A stretch of 64,000 nt of DNA from Marifrigoribacter sp047730175 (GTDB taxonomy: Bacteria; Bacteroidota; Bacteroidia; Flavobacteriales; Flavobacteriaceae). Both the position numbers and the translations under genes were made by a program. Within the stretch, counting starts at the first letter, position 1. Each line of letters begins with the position of its first letter. Positions 31,090-40,308 of this stretch are shown piece by piece. The stretch lies in assembly GCF_047730175.1 (NCBI RefSeq), contig NZ_CP159833.1:372001-436000 (forward strand), in the 5' to 3' direction. The notes beneath the pieces are model-generated. The model made no database searches. It was not told the DNA's origin and saw only the letters and a program-made list of their open reading frames with translations.

Positions 31090-33036
31090 ATGATAGCTAT
31101 TACTTTACCAGATGGAAGTGTAAAGCAATTTGAGAAAGGCGCCACTCCAATGGATGTAGCAATTAGTATCAGTGAAGGTTTTGCAAGGAATGTTATATCT
31201 GCATCTTATAACGATGTAACCATAGAAACATCTACGCAATTAACCACTGATGGTAATTTAGTACTTTTCTCATGGCGAGATGATGATGGGAAGAAAGCTT
31301 TTTGGCATTCATCTGCACATATAATGGCGCAAGCTATCGAAGCATTATTCCCAGGTGTAAAACTTACAATAGGTCCTGCAATTGATAATGGCTTCTACTA
31401 TGATATTGATTTAGGGGAACATTCTATATCTGATAAAGATTTACCAATTATTGAGAAGAAAATGCTTGAAATAGCAAGAGGGAAACACACCTTCTCTATT
31501 CGTGAATCATCAAAAGCTGATGCATTAGCGTATTATCAAAGCCAAAATAATGAATACAAAGTTGAGTTAATAGAGAATTTAGAGGATGGTACCATTACTT
31601 TTTGTGATCATGATACTTTTACTGATTTATGCCGTGGTGGACATCTTCCTAATACTGGAATAATTAAAGCTATTAAACTAATGAGTATTGCTGGTGCTTA
31701 CTGGAGAGGCGATGAAAACAACACGCAGTTAACTCGTATATATGGTATTTCATTCCCTAAACAAAAAGATTTAAAAGAGTATCTCGAATTACTTGAAGAA
31801 GCTAAAAAAAGAGATCACAGAAAATTAGGAAAAGAATTAGAACTTTTCACTTTTTCTCAAAAAGTAGGTCAAGGCTTGCCTCTTTGGCTTCCAAAAGGTG
31901 CTGCTTTAAGAGAAAGATTAGAAGATTTTTTAAAGAAAGCACAGAAAAAAGCAGGATATGAAATGGTGATTACACCACATATTGCACAAAAGGAACTTTA
32001 TGTAACTTCTGGTCATTATGAAAAATATGGAGAGGATAGTTTTCAACCCATTCGTACTCCAAAAGAAGGTGAAGAGTTCTATTTAAAACCAATGAACTGT
32101 CCTCACCACTGTGAAATTTATAAAAACCGTCAATGGTCTTATAAAGATTTACCTAAGCGTTATGCTGAATTTGGAACGGTTTATAGGTATGAACAAAGTG
32201 GAGAATTGCATGGTCTTACCAGAGTACGTGGTTTTACACAAGATGATGCCCACCTTTTTTGTACACCAGACCAATTAGATCAAGAGTTTAAAAATGTAAT
32301 CGACTTGGTACTTTATGTATTTGGTTCATTAGGTTTTGAAAACTTTACCGCTCAAGTATCTTTAAGAGATCCTGAAAAACCAGAAAAATATATTGGTGAT
32401 CTTGAAAATTGGGATAAAGCAGAGCAAGCAATTATCAATGCGGCAAACGACAAAGGACTTAATTATGTTATTGAAACTGGAGAAGCTGCCTTTTATGGCC
32501 CTAAGTTAGATTTCATGGTGAAAGATGCTTTAGGAAGAAACTGGCAACTAGGTACGATTCAAGTAGATTATAATTTACCTGAACGTTTTGAATTGGAATA
32601 TAAAGGTAGTGATAATGAGATGCATCGACCTATCATGATTCACCGTGCTCCTTTTGGAAGTATGGAACGATTTATCGCTATTTTATTAGAACATACAGGT
32701 GGAAATTTCCCCTTATGGTTAATGCCGGAACAGGTTAGTATTCTTTCTTTAAGTGAAAAATATGAAAAATACGCTGAAAAAGTTTTAAATTTGCTTGAAA
32801 AGAACGAAATTCGCGCCCTTGTAGATAATAGAAACGAAACTATGGGTAAAAAAATTCGTGATGCAGAAATGAGCAAAGTACCGTATATGCTCATTGTAGG
32901 AGAACAAGAAGAAAAAGATGGTACAGTTTCTGTAAGGAGACATAGTGAAGGTGATATTGGTGTTATGACAACAGAATCATTTTCAGAATTAATAAATAAT
33001 GAAATTAAAGAAAATACAAAAACGTTTAATGTTTAA
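31090..33036 (+). CDS. thrS: Threonine--tRNA ligase
   Basis: Charges tRNA-Thr. The 648 residues show all domains in order: N-terminal TGS (about 1-62); editing domain with HSSAHIMAQA near 75-84 and CRGGHLPNTG near 180; the class II catalytic core with zinc ligands in MNCPHHCEIY (Cys near 336), RGFTQDDAHLF and MIHRAPFGSMERF; and the C-terminal anticodon-binding domain from about 545. First gene of the operon. The infC frame follows in the same reading frame 18 bases after the stop. Confidence 0.98.
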   Translation: MIAITLPDGSVKQFEKGATPMDVAISISEGFARNVISASYNDVTIETSTQLTTDGNLVLFSWRDDDGKKAFWHSSAHIMAQAIEALFPGVKLTIGPAIDNGFYYDIDLGEHSISDKDLPIIEKKMLEIARGKHTFSIRESSKADALAYYQSQNNEYKVELIENLEDGTITFCDHDTFTDLCRGGHLPNTGIIKAIKLMSIAGAYWRGDENNTQLTRIYGISFPKQKDLKEYLELLEEAKKRDHRKLGKELELFTFSQKVGQGLPLWLPKGAALRERLEDFLKKAQKKAGYEMVITPHIAQKELYVTSGHYEKYGEDSFQPIRTPKEGEEFYLKPMNCPHHCEIYKNRQWSYKDLPKRYAEFGTVYRYEQSGELHGLTRVRGFTQDDAHLFCTPDQLDQEFKNVIDLVLYVFGSLGFENFTAQVSLRDPEKPEKYIGDLENWDKAEQAIINAANDKGLNYVIETGEAAFYGPKLDFMVKDALGRNWQLGTIQVDYNLPERFELEYKGSDNEMHRPIMIHRAPFGSMERFIAILLEHTGGNFPLWLMPEQVSILSLSEKYEKYAEKVLNLLEKNEIRALVDNRNETMGKKIRDAEMSKVPYMLIVGEQEEKDGTVSVRRHSEGDIGVMTTESFSELINNEIKENTKTFNV

Positions 33037-33054
33037 CTTAAATATTACATAGCC

Positions 33055-33609
33055 ATAGCAATTCGTAGAAAAAGAAGTAAGGGACCCGCAAGGATTATTA
33101 AGAAAGATCTACACAATATTAATCGAAATATTCGTGCTGAAGAAGTACGTTTAGTTGGTGAAAATGTTGAAGTAGGTGTTTATACACTTAGTAAAGCATT
33201 AGAGATAGCGAAAGAACAAGATTTAGACCTTGTTGAAATATCTCCTAATGCAACTCCTCCTGTTTGTAAAATAATGGAGTATAAGAAATTTGTTTACGAA
33301 CAGAAAAAGCGTGAGAAGTCTTTAAAGTCGAAAGCAACGAAAGTGATTATTAAGGAAATTAGGTTTGGTCCTAATACTGATGATCATGATTATGAGTTTA
33401 AAAAGAAACATGCTATTAAGTTTTTAACTGATGGTGCCAAATTAAAAGCATATGTGTTTTTTAAAGGTCGATCTATTATATTTAAAGACAAAGGGCAGAT
33501 TCTTTTATTACGACTTGCTCAAGAATTAGAAGAGTATGGTAAAGTAGAACAGATGCCAAAATTAGAAGGGAAACGAATGATTATGTTTATTTCTCCGAAG
33601 AAAAAATAA
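33055..33609 (+). CDS. infC: Translation initiation factor IF-3 with non-canonical (AUA) start
   Basis: IF-3 binds the 30S subunit and checks start codons. Clear IF-3 sequence begins right after the thrS stop: the N-domain (AIRRKRSKG, NINRNIRAEEVRLVGENVEV, VEISPNATPPVCKIMEYKKF) and C-domain (KEIRFGPNTDDHDYEFK, VFFKGRSIIF, EGKRMIMFISPKKK). No ATG, GTG or TTG exists in frame before ATG 33274, which would delete the whole N-domain. Homologues begin MAIRR, so the codon before AIRR, ATA at 33055, is the likely start; ATT 33061 is the alternative. Product about 184 residues. Rare starts on infC are known in other bacteria, where IF-3 represses its own synthesis. Confidence 0.9.
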   Translation: MAIRRKRSKGPARIIKKDLHNINRNIRAEEVRLVGENVEVGVYTLSKALEIAKEQDLDLVEISPNATPPVCKIMEYKKFVYEQKKREKSLKSKATKVIIKEIRFGPNTDDHDYEFKKKHAIKFLTDGAKLKAYVFFKGRSIIFKDKGQILLLRLAQELEEYGKVEQMPKLEGKRMIMFISPKKK

Positions 33610-33674
33610 GAAATGTTGCTTTAAAATAAAGCAAATTAAGATAAAGCGAAATAATTAGATAAAAACTAGGAAAA

Positions 33675-33872
33675 ATGCCTAAACAAAAAACAAAATCCAG
33701 TGCTAAAAAGAGATTTAGAATTACCGGTACTGGTAAGATTAAAAGAAAGCATGCATTTAAAAGTCATATTTTAACAAAGAAGACTAAAAAACGTAAGCTT
33801 GCTTTAACACACGATACACTCGTGCATAAAGCAGATGAGAGTAATGTTAAGCAAATGCTTCGAATGAAGTAA
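33675..33872 (+). CDS. rpmI: 50S ribosomal protein L35
   Basis: A 65-residue, lysine-rich ribosomal protein opening MPKQKTKSSAKKRFRITGTGKIKRKHA, the usual L35 signature, with normal length. It lies between infC and rplT in the classic order, 65 bases after infC. Synthesis is likely coupled to the operon and, by analogy, controlled by L20. Confidence 0.97.
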   Translation: MPKQKTKSSAKKRFRITGTGKIKRKHAFKSHILTKKTKKRKLALTHDTLVHKADESNVKQMLRMK

Positions 33873-33968
33873 ATCTTAACCGGTTAAAAAAAATAATTGT
33901 ACAACCCTGGAGTATGGCAATAAAAGTATTCAGAAAGTGAATCGCCTGCTACAAAAAAACTTAAAATT

Positions 33969-34313
33969 ATGCCAAGATCAGTAAATTCAGTTGCAAAAAG
34001 AGCCCGAAGAAAAAAGGTGATGAAGCAAGCCAAAGGATACTTTGGAAGACGTAAAAACGTATGGACAGTTGCAAAAAATGCTGTTGAGAAAGCAATGTCT
34101 TACTCATACAGAGACCGTCGTGCAAAAAAGAGAACATTTCGTGCTTTATGGATCACTCGTATTAATGCGGGTGCCCGTGAACACGGTATGTCTTATTCGC
34201 AATTTATGGGAAAAGTAAAAGCTAACAATATCGAATTAAACCGTAAGGTTTTAGCAGATTTAGCTATGAATCACCCAGATGCTTTTGAAGCAATTATAAA
34301 TAAAGTAAAATAA
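33969..34313 (+). CDS. rplT: 50S ribosomal protein L20
   Basis: A 114-residue ribosomal protein with the L20 signatures RRKKVMKQAKGYFGRRKN and YSYRDRRAKKRTFRALWITRINAGAR. Last gene of the thrS operon. In other bacteria L20 represses its own operon through the mRNA leader; the 96-base rpmI-rplT gap could hold such a site, but I see no clear structure. A strong terminator follows. Confidence 0.97.
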   Translation: MPRSVNSVAKRARRKKVMKQAKGYFGRRKNVWTVAKNAVEKAMSYSYRDRRAKKRTFRALWITRINAGAREHGMSYSQFMGKVKANNIELNRKVLADLAMNHPDAFEAIINKVK

Positions 34314-34338
34314 GACATAAACAATAATTATTTCGCCT

Positions 34339-34374
34339 AAAAAGCCCTTCTCAATGAGAAGGGCTTTTTTTTTT
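34339..34374 (+). terminator. Terminator of the thrS-rplT operon
   Basis: AAGCCCTTCTC-AAT-GAGAAGGGCTT stem followed by nine or more T. Confidence 0.9.
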
Positions 34375-34424
34375 ACAAAAAATGATATTTATAAGAATTT
34401 GTATCTTAGTTAAAAATAAATTAA

Positions 34425-35372
34425 GTGCGCTTTAAATTATTATATGTATTAATCACCCTATTTCTTTCGAGTAATATACTTGTTGCACAAACTAAAACAG
34501 GGAAAACATATAAAATAAGTAGATACGATTATATCTATCTTCCTTTAGGAAAAATATCATTTGCAGATAGTATCGTTTCTTTTAAAATGGGTTCACCTGC
34601 TCCACAAGTAAAGTATAGAGATCAAGATCAATGCTTACATGAACCAAATTATGTTAGTTACAAAACTCCAAACTTTTTATCTTTAGGATGTAGTGGCACT
34701 TTAGTTGTCCATTTTTCAGACAATGGGTTTATGAATTTAAAAGGAAAAGACATCTATATATTTGAGGTTGGTTCAGAAAAAGAAGCAGCTAATATTGAAA
34801 TTTCTGAAAACGGAATAGATTGGGTAAAAGCTGGGAGTATATCTGGCGGAAAATCAATTATTGATCTCGATGACTACTATATTCCGACCGATGTTATTTA
34901 TTATTATTTAAAAATTACAGACCTCAGAGGATATTGCAAAAGTAAAAGTGCAGGAGCTGACATTGATGCAATTGCGGCTATCAATAGTGTTTTGAAAATT
35001 AATATTAACGCAGACGTACTTTTTGACATTGCTAAATACAATTTAAAGAAAACATCTAAACAGACTTTAGATTCTTTAGTAACAACTATACAGCAGATAG
35101 ATAAAGCTACTATTGTAATTGAAGGTCATACAGACAGTGATGGCAAAGATGAATACAATTTCCAATTATCAAAAAAGAGATGTCAGACCGTTAAAGATAA
35201 ATTAAAACTATTATTTGGAAGCGCAGCAAAGTATGACTATATTTTAAAACCCATGGGAGAATCTAAACCTAGAGCTCCAAATGATTCATTTAAAAACAAA
35301 CAGATCAATAGAAGGGTTGAAATAACTGTTTTACCTCCTAAAGATTATTACGATTCATTACCAGATAATTAA
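34425..35372 (+). CDS. OmpA-family outer-membrane protein
   Basis: A 315-residue secreted protein with a signal peptide (LSSNILVAQ) and GTG start at 34425; a TATCTTAG box lies just upstream at about 34402-34409. The N-terminal 185 residues form a beta-rich domain of unknown type (SAPQVKYRDQDQC, FEVGSEKEAANIEISENGIDW). The C-terminal OmpA domain (about 195-315) has the peptidoglycan-binding motif IEGHTDSDGKDEYNFQLSKKR. It probably ties the outer membrane to the cell wall. A single gene, with its stop two bases from the convergent gene. Confidence 0.85.
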   Translation: MRFKLLYVLITLFLSSNILVAQTKTGKTYKISRYDYIYLPLGKISFADSIVSFKMGSPAPQVKYRDQDQCLHEPNYVSYKTPNFLSLGCSGTLVVHFSDNGFMNLKGKDIYIFEVGSEKEAANIEISENGIDWVKAGSISGGKSIIDLDDYYIPTDVIYYYLKITDLRGYCKSKSAGADIDAIAAINSVLKININADVLFDIAKYNLKKTSKQTLDSLVTTIQQIDKATIVIEGHTDSDGKDEYNFQLSKKRCQTVKDKLKLLFGSAAKYDYILKPMGESKPRAPNDSFKNKQINRRVEITVLPPKDYYDSLPDN

Positions 35373-35373
35373 T

Positions 35374-36633
35374 CTAGGTTTTTTGTTTTTTCTTTTTTGC
35401 AGCTGGAAATAAAACATTATTTAAAATAAGACGATAGCCTGGAGAATTAGGATGTAAAGCTAATTCAGTTTTAGCGTCTCCTACCCGATGTTGATAATCT
35501 TCAGGATCATGTCCTCCATAAAATGTAAAAAATCCTTTTCCTTTTATTCCATGAATATAACGAGCTTCTCCATTCGATTTATTTTCTCCCATCACCAAAA
35601 CATTTGCTTTTACTTCTTCTCTTGCAAATGATGTGGTTTGTCCCATAAAACCTTTAACCAAGGCAGTATGATTTTGCACTAACATACAAGGAATTGGGTC
35701 CCATTTAGCTGAATAATCCATCAATGAAAAATAATCTGTCTCTTTAATTACTTTTCGTCTTCGAGTCATATCAATAGATGAAAACTCATATACCATAGGG
35801 CTACGTTCTAATATAAAATCCTTAAATGCGAATGTCTTACTATATTCTATTTTACTTTGATACCCAGGTTCGCTAGGATCTCCATCAAACATAGTTTCGC
35901 AAATATCTATGCCTTCAACGGCTAAAGCAATATCATAGCTATCTGTAGCGCTACACATAGCAAACATAAATCCACCTCCTATTACATAATTTCTTATTTT
36001 TAAGGCAACATCTCTTTTGGCTTCAGAAACTTTAGCATAGCCTAATTTTGAAGCCAAGGCTTCAGCATCTTTTTTATTTTCAATATACCAAGGTGCTGCT
36101 CTATAGGCTCTATAGAATTTTCCATATTGGCCTGTAAAATCTTCATGATGCAAATGCAACCAATCATATAGTAGCAATTGTTCATCTAATACTTCTTCAT
36201 CATACACTATATCATATGGAATTTCAGCATAGGTCAATACCATCGTAACGGCATCGTCCCAGGGTTGATTTCCTTTAGGAGAATACACAGCAATTCGAGG
36301 TGCTTTTTCTAACACTACAGCCTCCATATTTTGGGATGGGCTACTTATTTCTGTAAGAATTTGATCAGCTTTAGCATTGGAAAGGATTTCAAAAGAAACC
36401 CCACGTATCTTACATTCTTTTCTTGTTTCTTCTGAATCGGGTAATAAGAAAGATCCCCCTCTATAATTTAAAAGCCATTTTACTTTTTGCTGACGTTCAA
36501 GGGTCCAATAAGTTATACCATACGCCTTTAAATGTTCTTTCTGACTTTCAGCATCCATCGGTATTAAGATATACGAAGCTGATACAGGAATAGTAAATAA
36601 AAATATAGCTAAAAAGAATAAGATTTTCCTCAT
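35374..36633 (-). CDS. Secreted protein usually labelled asparagine synthetase B
   Basis: A 419-residue protein with an N-terminal signal peptide (IFLFTIPVSAS), hence exported. Database entries for such flavobacterial proteins often read asparagine synthetase B. I see neither an N-terminal Cys-2 glutaminase domain nor the SGGxDS ATP motif, so that name is doubtful. Parts (IRNYVIGGGFMFAMCSATDSYDIALAVEG, FTFYGGHDPEDYQHRVGD) resemble a class I glutamine-amidotransferase-like fold, with a Cys in the FAMCSATDS turn. Real function unknown. Single gene on minus, downstream of dnaB by 65 bases. Confidence 0.7.
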   Translation of the reverse strand: MRKILFFLAIFLFTIPVSASYILIPMDAESQKEHLKAYGITYWTLERQQKVKWLLNYRGGSFLLPDSEETRKECKIRGVSFEILSNAKADQILTEISSPSQNMEAVVLEKAPRIAVYSPKGNQPWDDAVTMVLTYAEIPYDIVYDEEVLDEQLLLYDWLHLHHEDFTGQYGKFYRAYRAAPWYIENKKDAEALASKLGYAKVSEAKRDVALKIRNYVIGGGFMFAMCSATDSYDIALAVEGIDICETMFDGDPSEPGYQSKIEYSKTFAFKDFILERSPMVYEFSSIDMTRRRKVIKETDYFSLMDYSAKWDPIPCMLVQNHTALVKGFMGQTTSFAREEVKANVLVMGENKSNGEARYIHGIKGKGFFTFYGGHDPEDYQHRVGDAKTELALHPNSPGYRLILNNVLFPAAKKKKQKT

Positions 36634-36698
36634 AAGGCTAAGATACAGACAATTTCTATTCCAAAACAGAAATTAAATTTAATCATTTCTAAAAATAA

Positions 36699-38246
36699 TT
36701 AAAACGGAACATCATTATCTGAAGGTGAAGAATCATTCATAGAACTTCCAAAAGCATCATCTGGATTACCTAATTGATCTGTTTTAAATGTATCATCATT
36801 TGCTGCTGCATTCATTCTTGAATGAAACTCAGTAGAAAATTCGAAGGTATCTAAATTTTCAAATTTACCTAAATGGCCTACAAATTTTAATCGTATTTCA
36901 TCTAAACCACCATTACGATGTTTGGAAACAATAAATTCGGCTTGACCTGCGGTTGGAGTTCGTTCTTCATCATCCCATTCATCAATTTTATAATATTCAG
37001 GGCGATAAATAAATGATACGATATCTGCATCTTGCTCAATTGCACCCGATTCACGAAGGTCAGACAATAATGGTCTTTTACTACCCCCTCTTGTTTCTAC
37101 TGCACGCGATAATTGAGAAAGCGCAATTACTGGAATATTTAATTCTTTAGCTAACGCTTTTAAGTTTCTAGAAATTGTTGATATTTCTTGTTCACGATTA
37201 CCCCCTTTTTGAGAACCTCCGGCAGTCATTAATTGAAGGTAATCAATCATAATAATTTTAATACCATGCTGTGAAGCTAACCTTCTAGCCTTTGCTCTTA
37301 AATCGAAGATGGAAAGTGAAGGGGTATCATCTATAAAAAGTGGCGCGCTTTCTAGGCTCTTTACTTTTACATTAAGTTGCTCCCATTCATGCTTTTCTAA
37401 CTGTCCCGTTCTTAGTTTTTCTGAAGACAGTCCTGTTTCAGAAGAAATAAGTCGGGTAATTAATTGAACTGAGGACATCTCACAAGAGAAAAATGCAACA
37501 GGTACATTATGTTCAACCGCCATGTTTCTAGCCATTGACAAGGTTAATGCTGTTTTACCCATACCTGGACGAGCAGCAATAATAATTAAATCACTTGGTT
37601 GCCATCCAGAAGTAAGCTTATCAACTTTTGAAAATCCTGAAGGAATACCTGAAAGACCATCTTTATTTGCAATTTCTTCAATTCTTTTTTTCGCTTGAAT
37701 TACAAGGTTTTGAGCACTTTCTGATGAACGCTTAATATTCCCTTGTGTTATTTCATATAATTTTGATTCAGCAGTATCTAAAAGATCGAAAACATCGGTT
37801 CCTTCATTATATGAATCTTCAATAATTTCATTTGAAATTTTAATCAAACTTCTTTGAATAAACTTTTGAAGAATAATACGTGCATGAAATTCAATATGAG
37901 CAGAAGAAGATACTTTTTGAGTTAATTGTATAAGGTAAAACTCACCTCCAACACTTTTAAGCTTACCTTCTTTCTTTAATCTAGCAGAAACAGTTAATAA
38001 GTCTACAGGTTCACTTTTTTCAAAAAGTGTAAATATGGCTTCAAAAATATGTTTATGTGCTTCTTTATAAAAGACTTCTGCATGTAGAATATCGATTACC
38101 TCATCCACTCCTTTTTTATCAATCATCATTGCTCCAAGCACAACCTCCTCTAGGTCAATTGCTTGCGGAGGCAGCTTCCCTTTTTCAAGTGAAATAACTT
38201 GGGAGCTACGTTGTGGATAATTGGATTGAGGTTTTAATTTTTCCAT
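36699..38246 (-). CDS. dnaB: Replicative DNA helicase DnaB
   Basis: Hexameric helicase at the replication fork. 515 residues from ATG 38246 (MEKLKPQ). An upstream in-frame ATG at 38306 adds 20 hydrophobic residues not seen in homologues, so it is not used. The N-terminal domain (about 24-130) begins LPPQAIDLEEVVLGAMMIDK. The RecA-like domain has Walker A ARPGMGKTALTLS near residues 209-221, Walker B IIMIDYLQLM and the tail motif LRESGAIEQDADIV. The final 35 residues are acidic and unstructured. No intein is present. Single gene. Confidence 0.96.
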   Translation of the reverse strand: MEKLKPQSNYPQRSSQVISLEKGKLPPQAIDLEEVVLGAMMIDKKGVDEVIDILHAEVFYKEAHKHIFEAIFTLFEKSEPVDLLTVSARLKKEGKLKSVGGEFYLIQLTQKVSSSAHIEFHARIILQKFIQRSLIKISNEIIEDSYNEGTDVFDLLDTAESKLYEITQGNIKRSSESAQNLVIQAKKRIEEIANKDGLSGIPSGFSKVDKLTSGWQPSDLIIIAARPGMGKTALTLSMARNMAVEHNVPVAFFSCEMSSVQLITRLISSETGLSSEKLRTGQLEKHEWEQLNVKVKSLESAPLFIDDTPSLSIFDLRAKARRLASQHGIKIIMIDYLQLMTAGGSQKGGNREQEISTISRNLKALAKELNIPVIALSQLSRAVETRGGSKRPLLSDLRESGAIEQDADIVSFIYRPEYYKIDEWDDEERTPTAGQAEFIVSKHRNGGLDEIRLKFVGHLGKFENLDTFEFSTEFHSRMNAAANDDTFKTDQLGNPDDAFGSSMNDSSPSDNDVPF

Positions 38247-38348
38247 TAAGCTAATGTAAATAAATTGTAATGAGTAAAGCTCTTTTTTTAAAGCTCTATT
38301 GTTCACTAGATAAAGTTAATAAATTGAATAATATTGTTAATAACCATA

Positions 38349-38381
38349 AAAAAATCCGAAATTAAAATTTCGGATTTTCAT
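38349..38381. terminator. Hairpin downstream of accA
   Basis: AAAATCCGAAAT-TAA-AATTTCGGATTTT hairpin between accA and dnaB; read on minus it has a T-run and should end the accA transcript. Confidence 0.8.
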
Positions 38382-38402
38382 AAAGTATTATCGTTGTTGG
38401 AC

Positions 38403-39356
38403 TTAACTATTATAAACACCCATTTGAGAATATTTATCCATCCTTTTTTCTACTAATTCTTTTGGGGATAAGTTATTTAATTCCAAAAAAGTTTTGGTGA
38501 TTTCATTAGAAACAATCAAAAAAGTTTTTTCCCTATTGCTATGAGCACCTCCTAGTGGTTCACGTACAATTTTATCTATTAGTTTTTGTTTTTTCATATC
38601 TGCAGCAGTTAACTTTAACGCTTCAGCTGCTTGTTCTTTATACTCCCAACTTCTCCAAAGTATGGAGGAGCAACTTTCTGGAGAAATCACTGAATACCAT
38701 GTGTTTTCAAGCATTAATACTTTATCTCCTACTCCTATTCCTAAAGCACCTCCACTAGCTCCTTCGCCTATAATTATTACAATGATTGGCACTTTTAAAC
38801 GTGTCATTTCAAGAATATTACGTGCAATTGCTTCCCCTTGTCCTCTTTCTTCTGCTTCTAAACCTGGATATGCACCTGGAGTATCTATAAATGAAACTAC
38901 AGGTATATTAAATTTTTCAGCAGATTTCATTAAACGCAACGCTTTTCTATATCCTTCAGGATTTGCCATACCAAAATTTCGATACTGACGGGTCTTTGTA
39001 TTATATCCTTTTTGTTGACCTATAAACATATAGGTTTGGTCACCAATTTTACCAAGACCTCCAACCATAGCTTTATCATCTTTAAAATTACGATCTCCAT
39101 GTAATTCTAAAAAAGTATCTCCGCAAATGGCTCTTATATAATCAAGAGTATAAGGTCTACCGGGATGTCTTGATAACTGAACACGTTGCCAAGCCGTTAG
39201 GTTTTTATATATCTCCTTTTTAGTTTCGTTTAATTTTTTTTCTATCTGATCGCAAGTTTCAGATACATCAACTTCATTGTCTTCTCCAATTTCACAAGCT
39301 TTTTCGTATTGCTCCTGTAACTCTTTGATAGGTAATTCAAAATCAAGATATTCCAT
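38403..39356 (-). CDS. accA: Acetyl-CoA carboxylase carboxyltransferase subunit alpha
   Basis: Alpha subunit of the carboxyltransferase that makes malonyl-CoA for fatty acid synthesis, acting with AccD. The 317 residues are normal length. The N-terminal LPIKELQEQYEKACEIG is followed by WQRVQLSRHPGRPYTLDYI. The oxyanion-hole region is VVSFIDTPGAYPGLEAEERGQGEAIA near residue 155, and IIIGEGASGGALGIGVGD follows near 195. A TATATTTG box on minus lies at 39392-39399. AccD is not in the window. Confidence 0.97.
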   Translation of the reverse strand: MEYLDFELPIKELQEQYEKACEIGEDNEVDVSETCDQIEKKLNETKKEIYKNLTAWQRVQLSRHPGRPYTLDYIRAICGDTFLELHGDRNFKDDKAMVGGLGKIGDQTYMFIGQQKGYNTKTRQYRNFGMANPEGYRKALRLMKSAEKFNIPVVSFIDTPGAYPGLEAEERGQGEAIARNILEMTRLKVPIIVIIIGEGASGGALGIGVGDKVLMLENTWYSVISPESCSSILWRSWEYKEQAAEALKLTAADMKKQKLIDKIVREPLGGAHSNREKTFLIVSNEITKTFLELNNLSPKELVEKRMDKYSQMGVYNS

Positions 39357-39417
39357 AGTATCTAATATTGTATTATTTGAATAGTAGGGAACAAATATAA
39401 AATAATGTTATTAGGTA

Positions 39418-40308
39418 TTAATGAATCTTAGCCTTTTTTATCCTAGTTTTTATATATCCATTAATGATGACCGTTATAAAAATTATCAGGGCACCATAAT
39501 AAAACTGTGGGCTCATATATTCATTATCTCCTAAGATGACTAATGCCAATAATATACCGTAAACAGGTTCCATATTTGTGGTTAACATTACTGTGTATGG
39601 ACTGATCCATTTCATAACATGCACTGATGCAATAAAAGCGTATGCGGTACAAAATGAGGCTAGAATAATTAAATAAAGCCAATCATCGCTTGTTAATTTG
39701 AAAAAAGAAGGTGTAAAAGAACCTTTAAAGAATAAGAATACTGTAATACAAAAAACTCCCGCTAACAATTCATAAAAAGTTATTACTGATGGCGAATGTT
39801 TTTCAACAAATTTCCCGTTAAAAACTGAAAATAAAGCGCCTAAGAATGAAGATGCTAATGCCAATAAAATTCCTAAAAAGTAATTGGATTCGAATTTAAA
39901 TATTACATATAAACCTATGACGACAATTAAACCAAAGAACACTTCATACCCTTTCACCTTTCTTCGATACATTATAGGTTCTAAAAAAGAAGCAAAAAAA
40001 GCACCTGTTGACATTACTGCAAGTGTTACTGATACATTTGAAACTTTAATAGCGGAAAAAAAAGCCAGCCAATGAAGTGCAATAATAAATCCAACAGCAC
40101 AAAATTTAGCAATCGTTTTCCATGGAATCTTTAAAGATTCTTTTCTATAAAGAACAATCATTAAAACAAATCCTGTAGCGAGAAGCATTCTATACCAAAC
40201 CAATGGAATTGCATCTATAGAAATTAGGGCGCCCAATATAGCCGTGAATCCCCAAATAAACACAATAAAGTGTAAATGCAAATAATTTAGCAGCTTAGCG
40301 TTTTGCAT
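39418..40308 (-). CDS. EamA/DMT-family transporter
   Basis: A 296-residue inner-membrane protein with about ten helices and two EamA repeats: the first from LHLHFIVFIWGFTAILGALI, the second from about residue 145 (FLGALFSVFNGKFVEKHSPSV). Conserved EamA traits include ISPYTVMLTTNMEPVYGILLALVI. It probably exports a metabolite or amino acid, but the substrate cannot be read from sequence. It overlaps the upstream LptG-like gene by 14 bases, which makes it the last gene of the tgt operon. Confidence 0.88.
   Translation of the reverse strand: MQNAKLLNYLHLHFIVFIWGFTAILGALISIDAIPLVWYRMLLATGFVLMIVLYRKESLKIPWKTIAKFCAVGFIIALHWLAFFSAIKVSNVSVTLAVMSTGAFFASFLEPIMYRRKVKGYEVFFGLIVVIGLYVIFKFESNYFLGILLALASSFLGALFSVFNGKFVEKHSPSVITFYELLAGVFCITVFLFFKGSFTPSFFKLTSDDWLYLIILASFCTAYAFIASVHVMKWISPYTVMLTTNMEPVYGILLALVILGDNEYMSPQFYYGALIIFITVIINGYIKTRIKKAKIH

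Noticed and set aside
36699..38246. Intein in dnaB
   Set aside because: The helicase motifs are contiguous and the length is normal.
38247..38306. 20-residue N-terminal extension of DnaB
   Set aside because: Not present in homologues; MEKLKPQ at 38246 matches the family start.
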